Origin: JAOPZW01 sp963789015
GTDB taxonomy: Bacteria > Actinomycetota > Thermoleophilia > Solirubrobacterales > Solirubrobacteraceae
Direction of reading: 5' to 3'
Assembly: GCA_963789015.1 (NCBI GenBank)
Contig: CAWBIU010000004.1
Coordinates: 496,001 to 560,000, forward strand
DNA: 64,000 bases
The notes beneath the pieces were generated by a model. That model had not been told where the DNA came from. It saw nothing but the letters and a program-made list of their open reading frames with translations, and searched no databases. Position numbers and translations under genes: made by a program. Shown piece by piece: positions 28,853 to 37,233 of this stretch; position 1 is the first letter of the stretch; each line of letters begins with the position of its first letter.

Positions 28853-29574
28853 TCCTCTACCCCGCGATCGACATCTCCGAGGGCCAAGCCGTCCGGCTCG
28901 TCCAGGGGGACTTCGCCGAGAAGACGGTCTACCGCGACTCGCCGCTGGAGGCCGCGCGCTCGTGGGTCGAGGCGGGCGCGCGCTTCCTGCACGTCGTCGA
29001 CCTCGACGGCGCGCGGACGGGGTCGCCGAAGAACCTCGAGCACCTCGAGCGCATCACGCACGAGCTGGCGGTCCCCGTCCAGTACGGCGGCGGCCTGCGC
29101 GCCCTGCCGGCCGTGCGCGACGCGCTGCGCGCGGGCGCCGAGCGCGTCATCCTCGGCACGGCCGCCTACACCGACATCGACTTCCTCGACGACGTCCTCG
29201 GCGCCTTCCGCGAGCGGATCATCGTCAGCGTCGACACCCGCGGCGGCAACGTGTCCACGTCGGGCTGGCAGCAGACGACGCAGATGCCGGCCGACAGCGT
29301 CATCGAGCGCCTGCAGCACCGCGGCGTGCGGTCGTTCGTCTACACCAACGTCGACCGCGACGGGATGCTCGCCGGGCCGGACCTCGACGAGGTGCGCCGG
29401 ATCGCCGAGGTCGTGCGCGGGCGTTTCCTGTACTCCGGCGGCATCGGCTCGCTCGACGATCTGCGCGGCCTCGCCCGCCTGCGCCAGGTCAACCTGGGCG
29501 GCGTGATCGTCGGCAAGGCCCTGTACGAGGGGCGCTTCACGATCGACGAGGCGCAGCGCGCGCTACAGGCCTGA
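28849..29574 (+). CDS. hisA: Phosphoribosylformimino-5-aminoimidazole carboxamide ribotide isomerase
   Basis: The 241-residue TIM-barrel isomerase opens the ProFAR ribose ring. It has ILYPAIDISEGQAVRLVQGD at the start (first catalytic Asp), VQYGGGLRALPAVRDAL near 80, ILGTAAYTDIDFLDD near 103, VSVDTRGGNVSTSGW near 128 with the second catalytic Asp and YSGGIGSLDDL near 195. The half-barrel repeat with HisF is recognisable. Bifunctional PriA activity, seen in some actinobacteria, cannot be judged by eye. Last gene of the hisZ-hisA operon. Confidence 0.93.
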   Translation: MILYPAIDISEGQAVRLVQGDFAEKTVYRDSPLEAARSWVEAGARFLHVVDLDGARTGSPKNLEHLERITHELAVPVQYGGGLRALPAVRDALRAGAERVILGTAAYTDIDFLDDVLGAFRERIIVSVDTRGGNVSTSGWQQTTQMPADSVIERLQHRGVRSFVYTNVDRDGMLAGPDLDEVRRIAEVVRGRFLYSGGIGSLDDLRGLARLRQVNLGGVIVGKALYEGRFTIDEAQRALQA

Positions 29575-29595
29575 CGGGGGTACGGGCAGCACGAG

Positions 29596-29631
29596 TTCGG
29601 CTTGCCGAATACGGGGGTCCGGGAGTAGCGT
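29596..29631 (+). promoter_or_regulatory. Promoter with palindrome before fatty-acid hydroxylase gene
   Basis: A perfect 6-bp-arm palindrome TTCGGC-TT-GCCGAA (29596-29609) overlaps a -35-like TTGCCG (29602-29607). TAGCGT at 29626-29631 follows after 18 nt as a possible -10. The start codon is 38 nt further and has GGAG about 9 nt before it, so this gene seems conventionally led. The palindrome could be an operator or a weak hisA terminator. Confidence 0.4.
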
Positions 29632-29668
29632 TTTCGGGGATGCGAATTCCCCCCGACTGGAGTTGGAC

Positions 29669-30304
29669 ATGAGCGTCGAGCCCGAGGGTGCGACGCGCAC
29701 GGACATCCTCAAGGCGTCCCCGCCGATGTTCGAGTCGCGACTGCTCGACGCCTGCTCGCGCGTGCATCCGTCCGTCCCCGTGATCCTGTTCCTGCCGGCC
29801 ATCACGTTCCTGATCGCGCACGGGATCGGCCGCGTGGGCACCTGGGACGCGGTCGCCTGGGCGCTCGGCGGCTACGTGCTGTGGACGCTCACCGAGTACT
29901 GGATCCACCGCGTCGTCTTCCACTTCGAGCCCGAGGACGGGATCGGCGCACGGCTGCATTGGATCATCCACGGCGTCCACCACGACCATCCGAACGACCC
30001 GATGCGGCTCGTCATGCCGCCGTCGGTCAGCGTGCCGCTGGCGCTGGCGTTCCTCGCCGTGTTCTGGCTCGTGCTCGGCAGCGACGCGGCGCCGGCGTTC
30101 GGCGCGGGCTTCCTGGCCGGGTACCTGTTCTATGACGTGACGCACTACCACGTGCACCATCACAAGCCGCGGACGCGCGCCGGCCGGCGGCTGCGCGAGC
30201 TGCACATGCGCCACCACTTCCAGGACGACACCACCGGCTTCGGCATCAGCGCCCCGTGGTGGGACGTGGTGTTCCGGACGGCCCCGCGCCGCGGACGCGG
30301 CTGA
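29669..30304 (+). CDS. Fatty acid hydroxylase superfamily membrane protein
   Basis: The 211-residue protein has two hydrophobic segment pairs and the di-iron histidine boxes of the sterol desaturase/fatty-acid hydroxylase superfamily. The boxes are HRVVFH near residue 91, HGVHHDHP near 107, HYHVHHHKP near 157 and HMRHHF near 179. This layout is closest to fatty-acid 2-hydroxylases (Scs7/FAH type), which hydroxylate acyl chains of lipids at the membrane; substrate unproven. ATG at 29669 with a GGAG is preferred to TTG at 29663. Its 3' end overlaps the convergent TIGR02206-type gene by 59 bp. Confidence 0.87.
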   Translation: MSVEPEGATRTDILKASPPMFESRLLDACSRVHPSVPVILFLPAITFLIAHGIGRVGTWDAVAWALGGYVLWTLTEYWIHRVVFHFEPEDGIGARLHWIIHGVHHDHPNDPMRLVMPPSVSVPLALAFLAVFWLVLGSDAAPAFGAGFLAGYLFYDVTHYHVHHHKPRTRAGRRLRELHMRHHFQDDTTGFGISAPWWDVVFRTAPRRGRG

Positions 30305-30941
30305 CGAGCGCCTCGACCAGCGCGAACAGGGCGAGCGCGAGCACCGCGCTCGCCCCGATGTACCACGGCCACGGGCCGAGCAGGTCGAGCAGCGAGCCCG
30401 ACGCGGGCGGCCGTCGGAGGAAGAAGTAGTTGCCGCCGGTGGCGAGATCGGCCACCGTGGCGACGGCGGCGAGGGCGGCCGTGACCGCGAAGACCCGCCG
30501 CGCGGCGCCCGGGCGCGGCGCCAGACCGCGGGCCAGCAGCAGGCAGGCGGCGGCGATGGCCCCGCCGTGGGTGACGAAGAAGGTCACGGCGAAGAGCGCC
30601 GGCAGGCCCTCGTCGAGGTCGGGCATGAGCACGGCGGCCAGCGAGGCGGTGAACGCCCACAGGACGAGCAGGTCGACGAGCAGCGCGCGCGGTCGCCACA
30701 GCGCCGCGATCGCGGTCAGCGTGACCGCGTCGGTGAGCTGCAGCGGCAGGTTGACCCGCAGCGTCCACTCGCCGCGCAGCGCGTAGGCCAGGCCCTCGGT
30801 CACATAGCCGGCGGCGATCACGACCGCCAGGACGCGTCCGACCGCCACGGCGCCGTCGCGGCGCCCGGCCCGCACGCACGCCGCGGCGGCGGCCGCGGTG
30901 GCGATCAGCGCCGCGAGGTGCTCGGCCGACAGGTGGCGCAC
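30246..30941 (-). CDS. TIGR02206/YwaF-type integral membrane protein
   Basis: The 231-residue protein has about six hydrophobic segments and an N-terminal FSxEHL-like start (HLSAEHLAAL), RVNLPLQLTDAVTLTAI near residue 60, FFVTHGGAIAAACLLLA near 115 and NYFFLRRPPASGSLLDLLGPWPWY near 165. This is the pattern of the uncharacterised TIGR02206 (YwaF) family; no biochemical role is known to me. GTG at 30941 is selected since longer forms run into hisF on the other strand. It overlaps the hydroxylase gene by 59 bp tail to tail. Confidence 0.78.
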   Translation of the reverse strand: MRHLSAEHLAALIATAAAAAACVRAGRRDGAVAVGRVLAVVIAAGYVTEGLAYALRGEWTLRVNLPLQLTDAVTLTAIAALWRPRALLVDLLVLWAFTASLAAVLMPDLDEGLPALFAVTFFVTHGGAIAAACLLLARGLAPRPGAARRVFAVTAALAAVATVADLATGGNYFFLRRPPASGSLLDLLGPWPWYIGASAVLALALFALVEALVSRVRGAGPSGTPRPTTGR

Positions 30942-30949
30942 GGGGCGAC

Positions 30950-30968
30950 GGGGATCATCCCCTACGCT
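30950..30968 (+). promoter_or_regulatory. hisF promoter with adjacent palindrome
   Basis: A perfect palindrome GGGGAT-C-ATCCCC (30950-30962) abuts TACGCT (30963-30968), which ends 7 nt before the hisF GTG. hisF has no Shine-Dalgarno, so a leaderless transcript is likely. The palindrome is in position to act as an operator or to serve the divergent TIGR02206-type gene. Confidence 0.5.
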
Positions 30969-30975
30969 CAGGCGC

Positions 30976-31740
30976 GTGCACCTCAAGCGCGTGATCCCGT
31001 GCCTGGACGTCGACGCCGGCCGCGTCGTGAAGGGCACGAACTTCGTCGACATCCGCGACGCCGGCGACCCGGTCGAGCTCGCCGAGCGCTACGACGCCGA
31101 GGGCGCCGACGAGCTGGTCTTCCTCGACATCACGGCCACGCACGAGAAGCGCGACACGATCGTCGAGCTCGCGCGGCGCACCGCCGACAACGTCTTCATC
31201 CCGTTCACCATCGGCGGCGGCATCCGCTCGGTGCGCGACGCCCAGGCGGTGCTCGACGCGGGCGCCGACAAGGTCAGCGTGAACTCCGCGGCCGTCGCGC
31301 GCCCCGAGCTCATCGACGAGCTCGCCGGGCGCTTCGGCTCGCAGTGCGTCGTGCTGGCCATCGACGCCAAGCAGGTCGCCGGCGGGGGCGAGCCGGCATG
31401 GGAGGTGTTCGTCGCCGGCGGGCGCACGCCGACCGGGCGCGACGCGGTCGCCTGGGCGCGCGAGGGCGTCGGGCGCGGAGCGGGGGAGATCCTGCTCACG
31501 AGCATGGACCGCGACGGCACGAACGACGGCTACGACATCGCGCTGACCGCGGCCGTCGCCGGCGCGGTCGCCGTGCCCGTCATCGCCTCGGGCGGCGCGG
31601 GCACGCTCGACCACCTCGTGGAGGCGCTCGGCGCGGGCGCCGACGCGGCGCTGTGCGCCTCGATCTTCCACTACGGCACCTACCGCGTGGCCGAGGCCAA
31701 GGCGCACCTGGCCGCGGCGGGGATCGCCGTCCGTCCCTAG
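30976..31740 (+). CDS. hisF: Imidazole glycerol phosphate synthase, cyclase subunit
   Basis: The 254-residue TIM-barrel subunit uses ammonia from HisH to make imidazole glycerol phosphate and AICAR. It shows RVIPCLDVDAGRVVKGTNF (first catalytic Asp), FTIGGGIRSVRDAQAVLDAG near residue 77, DKVSVNSAAV near 98 and LTSMDRDGTNDGYD near 173 with the second Asp. It is separated from hisA by two unrelated genes and has its own promoter. GTG at 30976 is 7 nt after TACGCT. Its TAG stop shares CTAG with the convergent beta-propeller gene. Confidence 0.96.
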   Translation: MHLKRVIPCLDVDAGRVVKGTNFVDIRDAGDPVELAERYDAEGADELVFLDITATHEKRDTIVELARRTADNVFIPFTIGGGIRSVRDAQAVLDAGADKVSVNSAAVARPELIDELAGRFGSQCVVLAIDAKQVAGGGEPAWEVFVAGGRTPTGRDAVAWAREGVGRGAGEILLTSMDRDGTNDGYDIALTAAVAGAVAVPVIASGGAGTLDHLVEALGAGADAALCASIFHYGTYRVAEAKAHLAAAGIAVRP

Positions 31741-33335
31741 CGCCGCCGCGGCCGGCACACGGTGCGGTCGTCGGCGCGCTTGACGCACACGAGCGGGCGC
31801 GGGAGGCGGCACGTCGTGCGGCCGTCGTGCGTGACGCAGACCTTGCGCCCGGCGCGCCGGCGCGCGCGGTTGACGCGGATCGCCCGGCGGCGCGCCTCGA
31901 CGCGCCGCTGCAGGCGGCGCTTGCGGGAGCGCTCGGCCCGCGCGCGGCGGCGGTTGGCGGCATCCCGGCGGGCGATCGGGCTGCGCGCGAAGCGCGCCCG
32001 CGCGCGGGCGTCGCGGCGCGCCGTCCGGCGGTCGCTGAGCGCGAACAGGCTCGAGTAGCCGACGAGGTAGATGCGACGCCCGTCGGAGATCGCCGGGTTG
32101 AACGCGCCGCGGCCCGTGCTCCAGACGAGCTTCCCGGTCGATGCGCCGACCGCGCCCGTCGAGCGGCGCGAGAGGTTCGAGTAGAAGACGAGGTCGCCGA
32201 CGACGGTCGGACCGCCCGAGATCTTGCCGCCCGTCTTGCGCGACCAGCGCACCTTCCCCGAGCGGGCGTTGAAGGCGTACAGGCGCCCGTCGTAGGAGCC
32301 GGCGTAGACGGTGGGGCCGGCGCCCGGCACGGTGGCCACGGCGGGCGAGGAGTAGACGAAGCCGCCCGTCTTGTGGCGCCAGGCGAGCTTCCCGTTGCGC
32401 GCCGAGAACGAGTAGACGAAGCCGTCGAGGCTGCCGATGTACACGCGGCCGTAGGCGATCGCGGCGGTCCCGTAGAAGCGCCCCTGCCGCAGGCCGAGCG
32501 CGCTCCCGGCCGCGCTCGAGGACCACACGCGGCCGCCGTCGCGGCGGCGGATCGCCTGCACGCGCCCGCCGTAGTCTCCGAAGATGAGCTTGCCGTCGGC
32601 GAGCGCCAGGCCGGCCTTGACGGCGCCCGAGGCCTTGTAGCGCCAGCGCACGGCGCCATCGCTCGAGCGCAGCGCGTAGACGGTGCCGTCCTCCGAGCCG
32701 AAGTACAGCCGGTCGCCGTCGAGCAGCGGCGAGGACTCCACGCGGCTGGGGATCTTGCGCGACCAGCGCGTGCGTCCGTTGGCGGCGTCGACGGCGACGG
32801 CGCGGCCGGCCTTGATGCCCTTTCCGCGGGCGAGCAGCACGGAGTAGACGGTCTTGCCGTCGCAGGCGGGCGAGGACGCGGCGAGGTCCCCGAGCTTGCG
32901 CTTCCAGCGCACGCGGCCGGTCAGCCGCGCGATCGAGTACAGCGCGCCGTTGTTCTTGAGCAGGTACAGCGAGCGCCCGCACAGGACGGGCGGGAACTCG
33001 AGCAGGATGCTCCCGGTCATCGCCCACTGCTCGACGAACGGCGGGCGCAGCCCGGCGTCGAGCGGCAGGAACTTCGTGCGCGCCTTCGTGAAGCCATAGA
33101 CCGGCCACTGGAAGTCGTCGTCCAGGGGGTGGCCGGCCTCCTCCTCGGAAGGCTCGTCGGTGGTCGGCGTGGTCGCCGGGGGCTGCTCCTCGGTGAACTC
33201 GACGTCGGGATTGGAGACGTCGCCCGGTTGGCTCGTGACGACCACCGCGGCCGCGGCACCTGCCGCCACGACGAGGAACACGCCCCCGAGCACGACCCAC
33301 CGCAGCCAGCGCCGGCGGCGGAGGCTCGAGAACAT
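31737..33335 (-). CDS. Membrane-anchored PQQ-like beta-propeller protein with Arg-rich tail
   Basis: The 532-residue protein starts with a basic stretch and one membrane segment (about residues 13-35), an acidic Pro/Thr linker, then about seven propeller repeats with the RW-x-x-K signature (GRVRWKRKL, GRTRWSRKI, GAVRWRYKA, GKVRWSRKT). The last ~100 residues are extremely Arg-rich and end with two Cys pairs, VCVTHDGRTTCR and VCVKRADDRTVCR. Topology suggests the propeller and tail face outside. PQQ-dehydrogenase catalytic residues are not evident, so a structural or BamB-like scaffold role is more likely. TACCCT lies 7 nt before the ATG. Confidence 0.82.
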   Translation of the reverse strand: MFSSLRRRRWLRWVVLGGVFLVVAAGAAAAVVVTSQPGDVSNPDVEFTEEQPPATTPTTDEPSEEEAGHPLDDDFQWPVYGFTKARTKFLPLDAGLRPPFVEQWAMTGSILLEFPPVLCGRSLYLLKNNGALYSIARLTGRVRWKRKLGDLAASSPACDGKTVYSVLLARGKGIKAGRAVAVDAANGRTRWSRKIPSRVESSPLLDGDRLYFGSEDGTVYALRSSDGAVRWRYKASGAVKAGLALADGKLIFGDYGGRVQAIRRRDGGRVWSSSAAGSALGLRQGRFYGTAAIAYGRVYIGSLDGFVYSFSARNGKLAWRHKTGGFVYSSPAVATVPGAGPTVYAGSYDGRLYAFNARSGKVRWSRKTGGKISGGPTVVGDLVFYSNLSRRSTGAVGASTGKLVWSTGRGAFNPAISDGRRIYLVGYSSLFALSDRRTARRDARARARFARSPIARRDAANRRRARAERSRKRRLQRRVEARRRAIRVNRARRRAGRKVCVTHDGRTTCRLPRPLVCVKRADDRTVCRPRRR

Positions 33336-33357
33336 GCCGACGAGGGTAGCGGCCACA

Positions 33358-34515
33358 ATGCGGCGCGTGCGCACCCCCGCCGAGGCCCTCGACGCGCTGC
33401 GCGCGCTGCCCTGCGGCGCGCGGGCGCTCGACCGCTTCGGGCCCGGAGACGGCGTCCATCTCGTCGGCGGGGCGGTCCGCGACCTGCTCCTCGAGCGCGT
33501 CCCGCGGGAGATCGACCTCGTCACCGAGGGCGACGTCGACGACGCGGCCACGCGCCTCGGCGGCGCGGTGACGACCCACGATCGCTTCGGCACGGTGCTC
33601 GTCGTCGTCGGGACCTGCCGCTACGACCTCGTGCGCGCGCGGCGCGAGCGCTACGCCGCGCCGGGCGCGTTGCCCGACGTCGAGCCGGCGACGCTCGAGG
33701 ACGACCTGCGCCGCCGCGACGTGACGGTCAACGCGATCGCGCTCGGCCTCGACGGCACGGTCGGCGCCGTGCCCGGCGCGCTCGAGGACCTCGAGGCCGG
33801 CGTCCTGCGCGTGCTGCACGACCGCTCCTTCGCCGACGACCCGACGCGGCTGTGGCGCGTCGCGCGCTACGCCGCGCGGCTGGGCTTCGAGGTCGAGCCG
33901 CACACGCGCGCGCTCGCCGCCGCGGCCGACCCCGCGACGGTGAGCGGCGACCGGCTCGGCGCGGAGCTCCGCCTGGCGCTGCGCGAGCCCGACCCGCTCG
34001 CCGCGCTGGCGATCGCGAGGGAGCTCAACCCGCGGCTGCTCCCCGAGCGCTTCGACCCCGATCCGCCCGGCCTGGCCGAGGCGCTCGAGGCGCTGCCCGC
34101 GGAGGGGCGGGCCGACCTCGTGATCCTCGCCGCGTGCTGCGCCCGGATGGGCGTGCGCGAGCTGCTGGGGTGGCTGGACCGGATGGGCTTCACCGCGGCC
34201 GAGCGCGACGTCGTCGGCGCCGCCTCACGACTGTCGACGGGAGCGCCGCTGCGCGCCGCGGTCACGCCGGCCGAGATCGCGCGGGCGGCGCGCGGCGCGC
34301 CGGTGGAGGCGGTCGCGCTGGCCGGCGGGCCGAACGCGCGCCGCTGGCTGGACGAGCTGCGCCACGTGCGCCTGGAGATCACCGGCGACGACCTGCTCGC
34401 CGCCGGCGTGCCGCAGGGCCCGGAGATCGGCGAGCGACTACGGCGCGCGCTCGACCGCAAGCTCGACGGCGAGCTGCGCGGGCGCGACGCCGAGCTCGCG
34501 GCGGCCCTCGAATAA
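33358..34515 (+). CDS. cca: CCA tRNA nucleotidyltransferase / poly(A) polymerase family
   Basis: The 385-residue class II nucleotidyltransferase has LVGGAVRDLLL near residue 37 with the metal-binding D-x-D in EIDLV, RRRDVTVNAIALGL near 120, DDPTRLWRVARYAARLGF near 160 and an all-alpha C-terminal part with GVPQGPEIGERLRRALDRKL near 345. The family adds CCA to tRNA 3' ends; some members are poly(A) polymerases, so the symbol is provisional. ATG at 33358 or GTG at 33367 may start it. No HD domain is evident. pgeF follows, its -10-like TAACCT overlapping the stop codon. Confidence 0.87.
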   Translation: MRRVRTPAEALDALRALPCGARALDRFGPGDGVHLVGGAVRDLLLERVPREIDLVTEGDVDDAATRLGGAVTTHDRFGTVLVVVGTCRYDLVRARRERYAAPGALPDVEPATLEDDLRRRDVTVNAIALGLDGTVGAVPGALEDLEAGVLRVLHDRSFADDPTRLWRVARYAARLGFEVEPHTRALAAAADPATVSGDRLGAELRLALREPDPLAALAIARELNPRLLPERFDPDPPGLAEALEALPAEGRADLVILAACCARMGVRELLGWLDRMGFTAAERDVVGAASRLSTGAPLRAAVTPAEIARAARGAPVEAVALAGGPNARRWLDELRHVRLEITGDDLLAAGVPQGPEIGERLRRALDRKLDGELRGRDAELAAALE

Positions 34516-34525
34516 CCTGGGGCCG

Positions 34526-35212
34526 ATGCCGTTCACGGAGGCCGACGAGCACCTGCGCATTGCGCTGCCCGGCGGCCAGGCGCTGTTCACGACGCGCCGC
34601 GGCGGCGTCTCCGAGGGCCCGTACGCGGCGCTCAACCTCGGGCCCTGGACCGACGACGATCCCGAGCGCGTGCGCACCAATCGCGAGCTCGTCGCGGGCC
34701 TGGCCGGCGCGCACCTGGCCCAGGCGCGCCAGGTCCACGGCACGCGCGTCGTGGCCGCCGACCCGGCGGCGGTGCCCGAGGCCGACGGCCACGTCACGGC
34801 GCAGCCGGGCGTCGCGCCGACCGTGCTCGTCGCCGACTGCGTGCCGATCGCGCTGGCCTCGGAGGACGGCGTGGCCATGCTCCACGCGGGCTGGCGCGGG
34901 CTGGCCGGCGGGATCGTCGCCGCGGGCGTCGCCGCGCTGCGCGCGCTCGGCGCGCAGCGGGTCGCCGCGGCGATCGGGCCGGGGGCGGGGCCGTGCTGCT
35001 ACGAGGTGGGCCCCGACGTCCACGCCGCCTTCGGCACCGAGGGTCGCACGCTCGACCTCAAGGCGATCGCGCGCGCACGGCTCCGGGCCGAGGGCGTCGA
35101 CGAGGTCCACGACTGCGGGCTGTGCACGATGTGCGACCCGGAGCGCTTCTTCTCACACCGCCGCGACCGCGGCGTGACCGGTCGCCAGGCGGGCGTCGCG
35201 TGGCGGAGCTGA
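34526..35212 (+). CDS. pgeF: Peptidoglycan editing factor / purine nucleoside phosphorylase (YfiH/LACC1 family)
   Basis: The 228-residue protein has the multicopper-like fold motifs FTTRRGGVSEGPYAALNLG near residue 20, RQVHGTRVV near 71, VLVADCVPIAL near 98, MLHAGWRGLAGGIV near 117, IGPGAGPCCYEVG near 150 and a C-terminal CTMCDPERFFSHRRD. The Cys and His residues of the family's zinc site are present. The family cleaves purine nucleosides and affects peptidoglycan precursor fidelity. It neighbours yggS and sepF, the normal dcw order. TAACCT at 34513-34518 lies 7 nt before the ATG. Confidence 0.9.
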   Translation: MPFTEADEHLRIALPGGQALFTTRRGGVSEGPYAALNLGPWTDDDPERVRTNRELVAGLAGAHLAQARQVHGTRVVAADPAAVPEADGHVTAQPGVAPTVLVADCVPIALASEDGVAMLHAGWRGLAGGIVAAGVAALRALGAQRVAAAIGPGAGPCCYEVGPDVHAAFGTEGRTLDLKAIARARLRAEGVDEVHDCGLCTMCDPERFFSHRRDRGVTGRQAGVAWRS

Positions 35213-35847
35213 TCCACGGCCTCGACGCCGCGCGCGTGCGCGAGAACCTCGCGCGCGTGCACGAGGAGATCGCCGCGACGGGTCGTTCGCCCGAGGACGT
35301 CGAGCTGCTCGCCGCGGTGAAGTACGTGCCGCTCGAGGACCTCGGCGTGCTCGCGGAGGCGGGGATCACGCTCGCCGGCGAGAACCGCGCACAGGATCTG
35401 CAGGCGAAGTCCGAGGCGCACCCCGAGCTCACCTGGGACTTCATCGGACACCTCCAGAGCCGCAAGGTGCGCGACGTGCTGCCGCGCGCGCGGCTCGTGC
35501 ACTCGGTCGCCACCGACTCCGTCCTGCGCCAGCTCGAGAAGCACGCGACGCCCGAGACGGAGGTGCTGATCGAGGTCAACGTCGCGGGGGAGGAGGGCAA
35601 GAGCGGGATCGCTCCGGCCGACCTCGACGACGTCATCGCGCGATGCGCGGCGAGCGTCACCGGGCTGATGACGATGCCGCCGCTGGCCGACGACCCCGAG
35701 GACAGCCGCCGCTGGTTCGCCGCCCTGGCCGAGCTGGCGGGCGAGCGCGGCCTGCCGCGCCTGAGCATGGGGACCTCGCAGGACTTCCGCGTCGCCGTCG
35801 AGGAGGGCGCGACGATCGTGCGCCTCGGCACCGTGCTGTACCGCTGA
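35200..35847 (+). CDS. yggS: Pyridoxal-phosphate homeostasis protein (YggS/YlmE family)
   Basis: The 215-residue protein is a fold-type III PLP protein that buffers PLP and has no known catalytic activity. It has LLAAVKYVPLEDL with the PLP lysine near residue 43, GENRAQDLQAKSEAHP near 62, WDFIGHLQSRKVRDVL near 80, VLIEVNVAGEEGKSGI near 123 and LSMGTSQDFRVAVEEGATIVRLG near 185. GTG at 35200 overlaps pgeF by 13 nt, so the two are coupled. Sits before sepF as in many actinobacteria and firmicutes. Confidence 0.93.
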   Translation: MAELIHGLDAARVRENLARVHEEIAATGRSPEDVELLAAVKYVPLEDLGVLAEAGITLAGENRAQDLQAKSEAHPELTWDFIGHLQSRKVRDVLPRARLVHSVATDSVLRQLEKHATPETEVLIEVNVAGEEGKSGIAPADLDDVIARCAASVTGLMTMPPLADDPEDSRRWFAALAELAGERGLPRLSMGTSQDFRVAVEEGATIVRLGTVLYR

Positions 35848-35859
35848 GCGGCTCACCAG

Positions 35860-35890
35860 TTGCAGGAAAACGTCCAGGGAGGGCTAACCT
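35860..35890 (+). promoter_or_regulatory. sepF promoter
   Basis: TTGCAG (35860-35865) and TAACCT (35885-35890), spaced 19 nt, precede the sepF ATG by 10 nt. No Shine-Dalgarno fits in the remaining sequence, so a very short or absent leader is likely even though sepF follows yggS by only 53 nt. Confidence 0.5.
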
Positions 35891-35900
35891 TTGGCCTTAC

Positions 35901-36443
35901 ATGGCCTTTCGCGACTCCTGGCATCGCGCGCTCGTGTACTTCGGCCTGGCCGAGGAACGCGATCCGTACGAGGAGGAAGAGGATTCCTACGAGCCCGAGG
36001 CAGAGCTCGAGGACCGCTACCGCGAGCGCCCCAACGTCCGGCGGCTCGGCGCGCGCCGGCGCCGTGACGAATTCGACGACATCTTCGCCGACGACGACGA
36101 CGACGTCCGCGGCGGGCGCCCGACCACGGTCCTGCGCTCCGTGCGGGGCGGGAACGGGCGCAGCGACGTGCGAGTCCACCTGGTGATCCCGAAGAGCTTC
36201 AACGACGCCCAGCAGGTCGCCGACCGCTTCAAGGACTCGATCCCGGTCGTGCTCAACCTCCAGGGTGTCGAGAACGACCTCAGCAAGCGGCTCATCGACT
36301 TCGCCAGCGGCCTCACCTACGCGCTCGACGGCGGCATGCAGCGGATCGCCGACAAGGTGTTCATGCTGACCCCGCGCAACGTCGAGATCTCGGCCGAGGA
36401 GCGCGCGCAGCTCATCGAGAAGGGCTTCTTCAACCAGAGCTAG
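35901..36443 (+). CDS. sepF: Cell division protein SepF
   Basis: The 180-residue protein anchors FtsZ to the membrane. The N-terminus MAFRDSWHRALVYFGLAEE is an amphipathic membrane-binding helix, followed by an acidic disordered linker (about residues 20-70). The C-terminal FtsZ-binding DUF552 fold runs from about 95 to 175, with VIPKSFNDAQQVADRFKDSI, VVLNLQGVENDLSKRLIDF and GLTYALDGGMQRIADKVFML. FtsZ is not encoded here. In actinobacteria lacking FtsA this is the main FtsZ tether. Confidence 0.94.
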   Translation: MAFRDSWHRALVYFGLAEERDPYEEEEDSYEPEAELEDRYRERPNVRRLGARRRRDEFDDIFADDDDDVRGGRPTTVLRSVRGGNGRSDVRVHLVIPKSFNDAQQVADRFKDSIPVVLNLQGVENDLSKRLIDFASGLTYALDGGMQRIADKVFMLTPRNVEISAEERAQLIEKGFFNQS

Positions 36444-36480
36444 TGGCCACGCCGGCTGCATCATCGGACGGGAGCGGGGC

Positions 36481-37233
36481 GTGAAGGTCGGCCTCATCGG
36501 CTCCGGGGCCATGGCCCGCGGGCTCGCTCTCGGCTGGGGTCGCCCGCTGCTGTGCACCGACGTCGACGCCGCCCGTGCGCGGTCGCTCGCCGAGGAGGTC
36601 GGGGGCGAGGCGCTTCAGTCCAACGCCGAGCTCGCCCGCCGGGCCGACCTCGTCGTCCTCTGCCACAAGCCCGCCCAGCTGCACGACGTCGCCGCCGAGG
36701 TCGAGCCGCACGCCAGGGCCGTCGTCTCGATCCTCGCCGCCACGCCGCTCCAGGACGTCAAGGCCGCCTACCCGGGCCGGCCCGTCTACCGCGTGCTGCC
36801 GAGCACGCCGGTCGAGGTCGGCCAGGGCGCGGTGATCCTCGCCGCCGACGAGCCGCAGGACGATGCCCTCGACGAGGGCGTCGCCGAGCTGTTCGCGCAG
36901 CTCGGCACGCTCGTCCGGCTCGACGACGGCCTCGTCGACCCCGCGATGGGGCTGATGAGCAACGCGCCCGCCTACTACGCCCTCGTCGTCGAGGCCCAGG
37001 TCGACGCCGGCGTGCGCCGCGGGATCCCGCCGCGTCAGGCCTCCGAGCTCGTCGTCCAGACGATGGCCGGCACGGCCGAGCTGCTGCGCCGCCGCGACTT
37101 CGACACGCTCGCCGCGCGCCGCGCGGTCACCTCGCCCGGCGGCTCCACCGCGCGCGGCCTCGACGCGCTCGAGCGCGCCGGCCTGCGGACCGCCTTCTCC
37201 GACGCCATGGACGCGATCCTGAGGACCTCCTGA
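36481..37233 (+). CDS. proC: Pyrroline-5-carboxylate reductase
   Basis: The 250-residue protein reduces P5C to proline with NAD(P)H. It has the dinucleotide site VGLIGSGAMARGLALGW at the start, LVVLCHKPAQLHDVAAEV near 58, RVLPSTPVEVGQGAVIL near 103 and the signature VTSPGGSTARGLDALERAG near 217. GTG at 36481 has GGGAG upstream, unlike its leaderless neighbours. It lies in the sepF cluster, an order known in other gram-positives. The stop overlaps yggT by TGATG. Confidence 0.92.
   Translation: MKVGLIGSGAMARGLALGWGRPLLCTDVDAARARSLAEEVGGEALQSNAELARRADLVVLCHKPAQLHDVAAEVEPHARAVVSILAATPLQDVKAAYPGRPVYRVLPSTPVEVGQGAVILAADEPQDDALDEGVAELFAQLGTLVRLDDGLVDPAMGLMSNAPAYYALVVEAQVDAGVRRGIPPRQASELVVQTMAGTAELLRRRDFDTLAARRAVTSPGGSTARGLDALERAGLRTAFSDAMDAILRTS

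Noticed and set aside
29596..29609. TTCGGC-TT-GCCGAA as the terminator of the his operon
   Set aside because: The loop is only 2 nt and no T-tract follows; it is at least as likely part of the next promoter.
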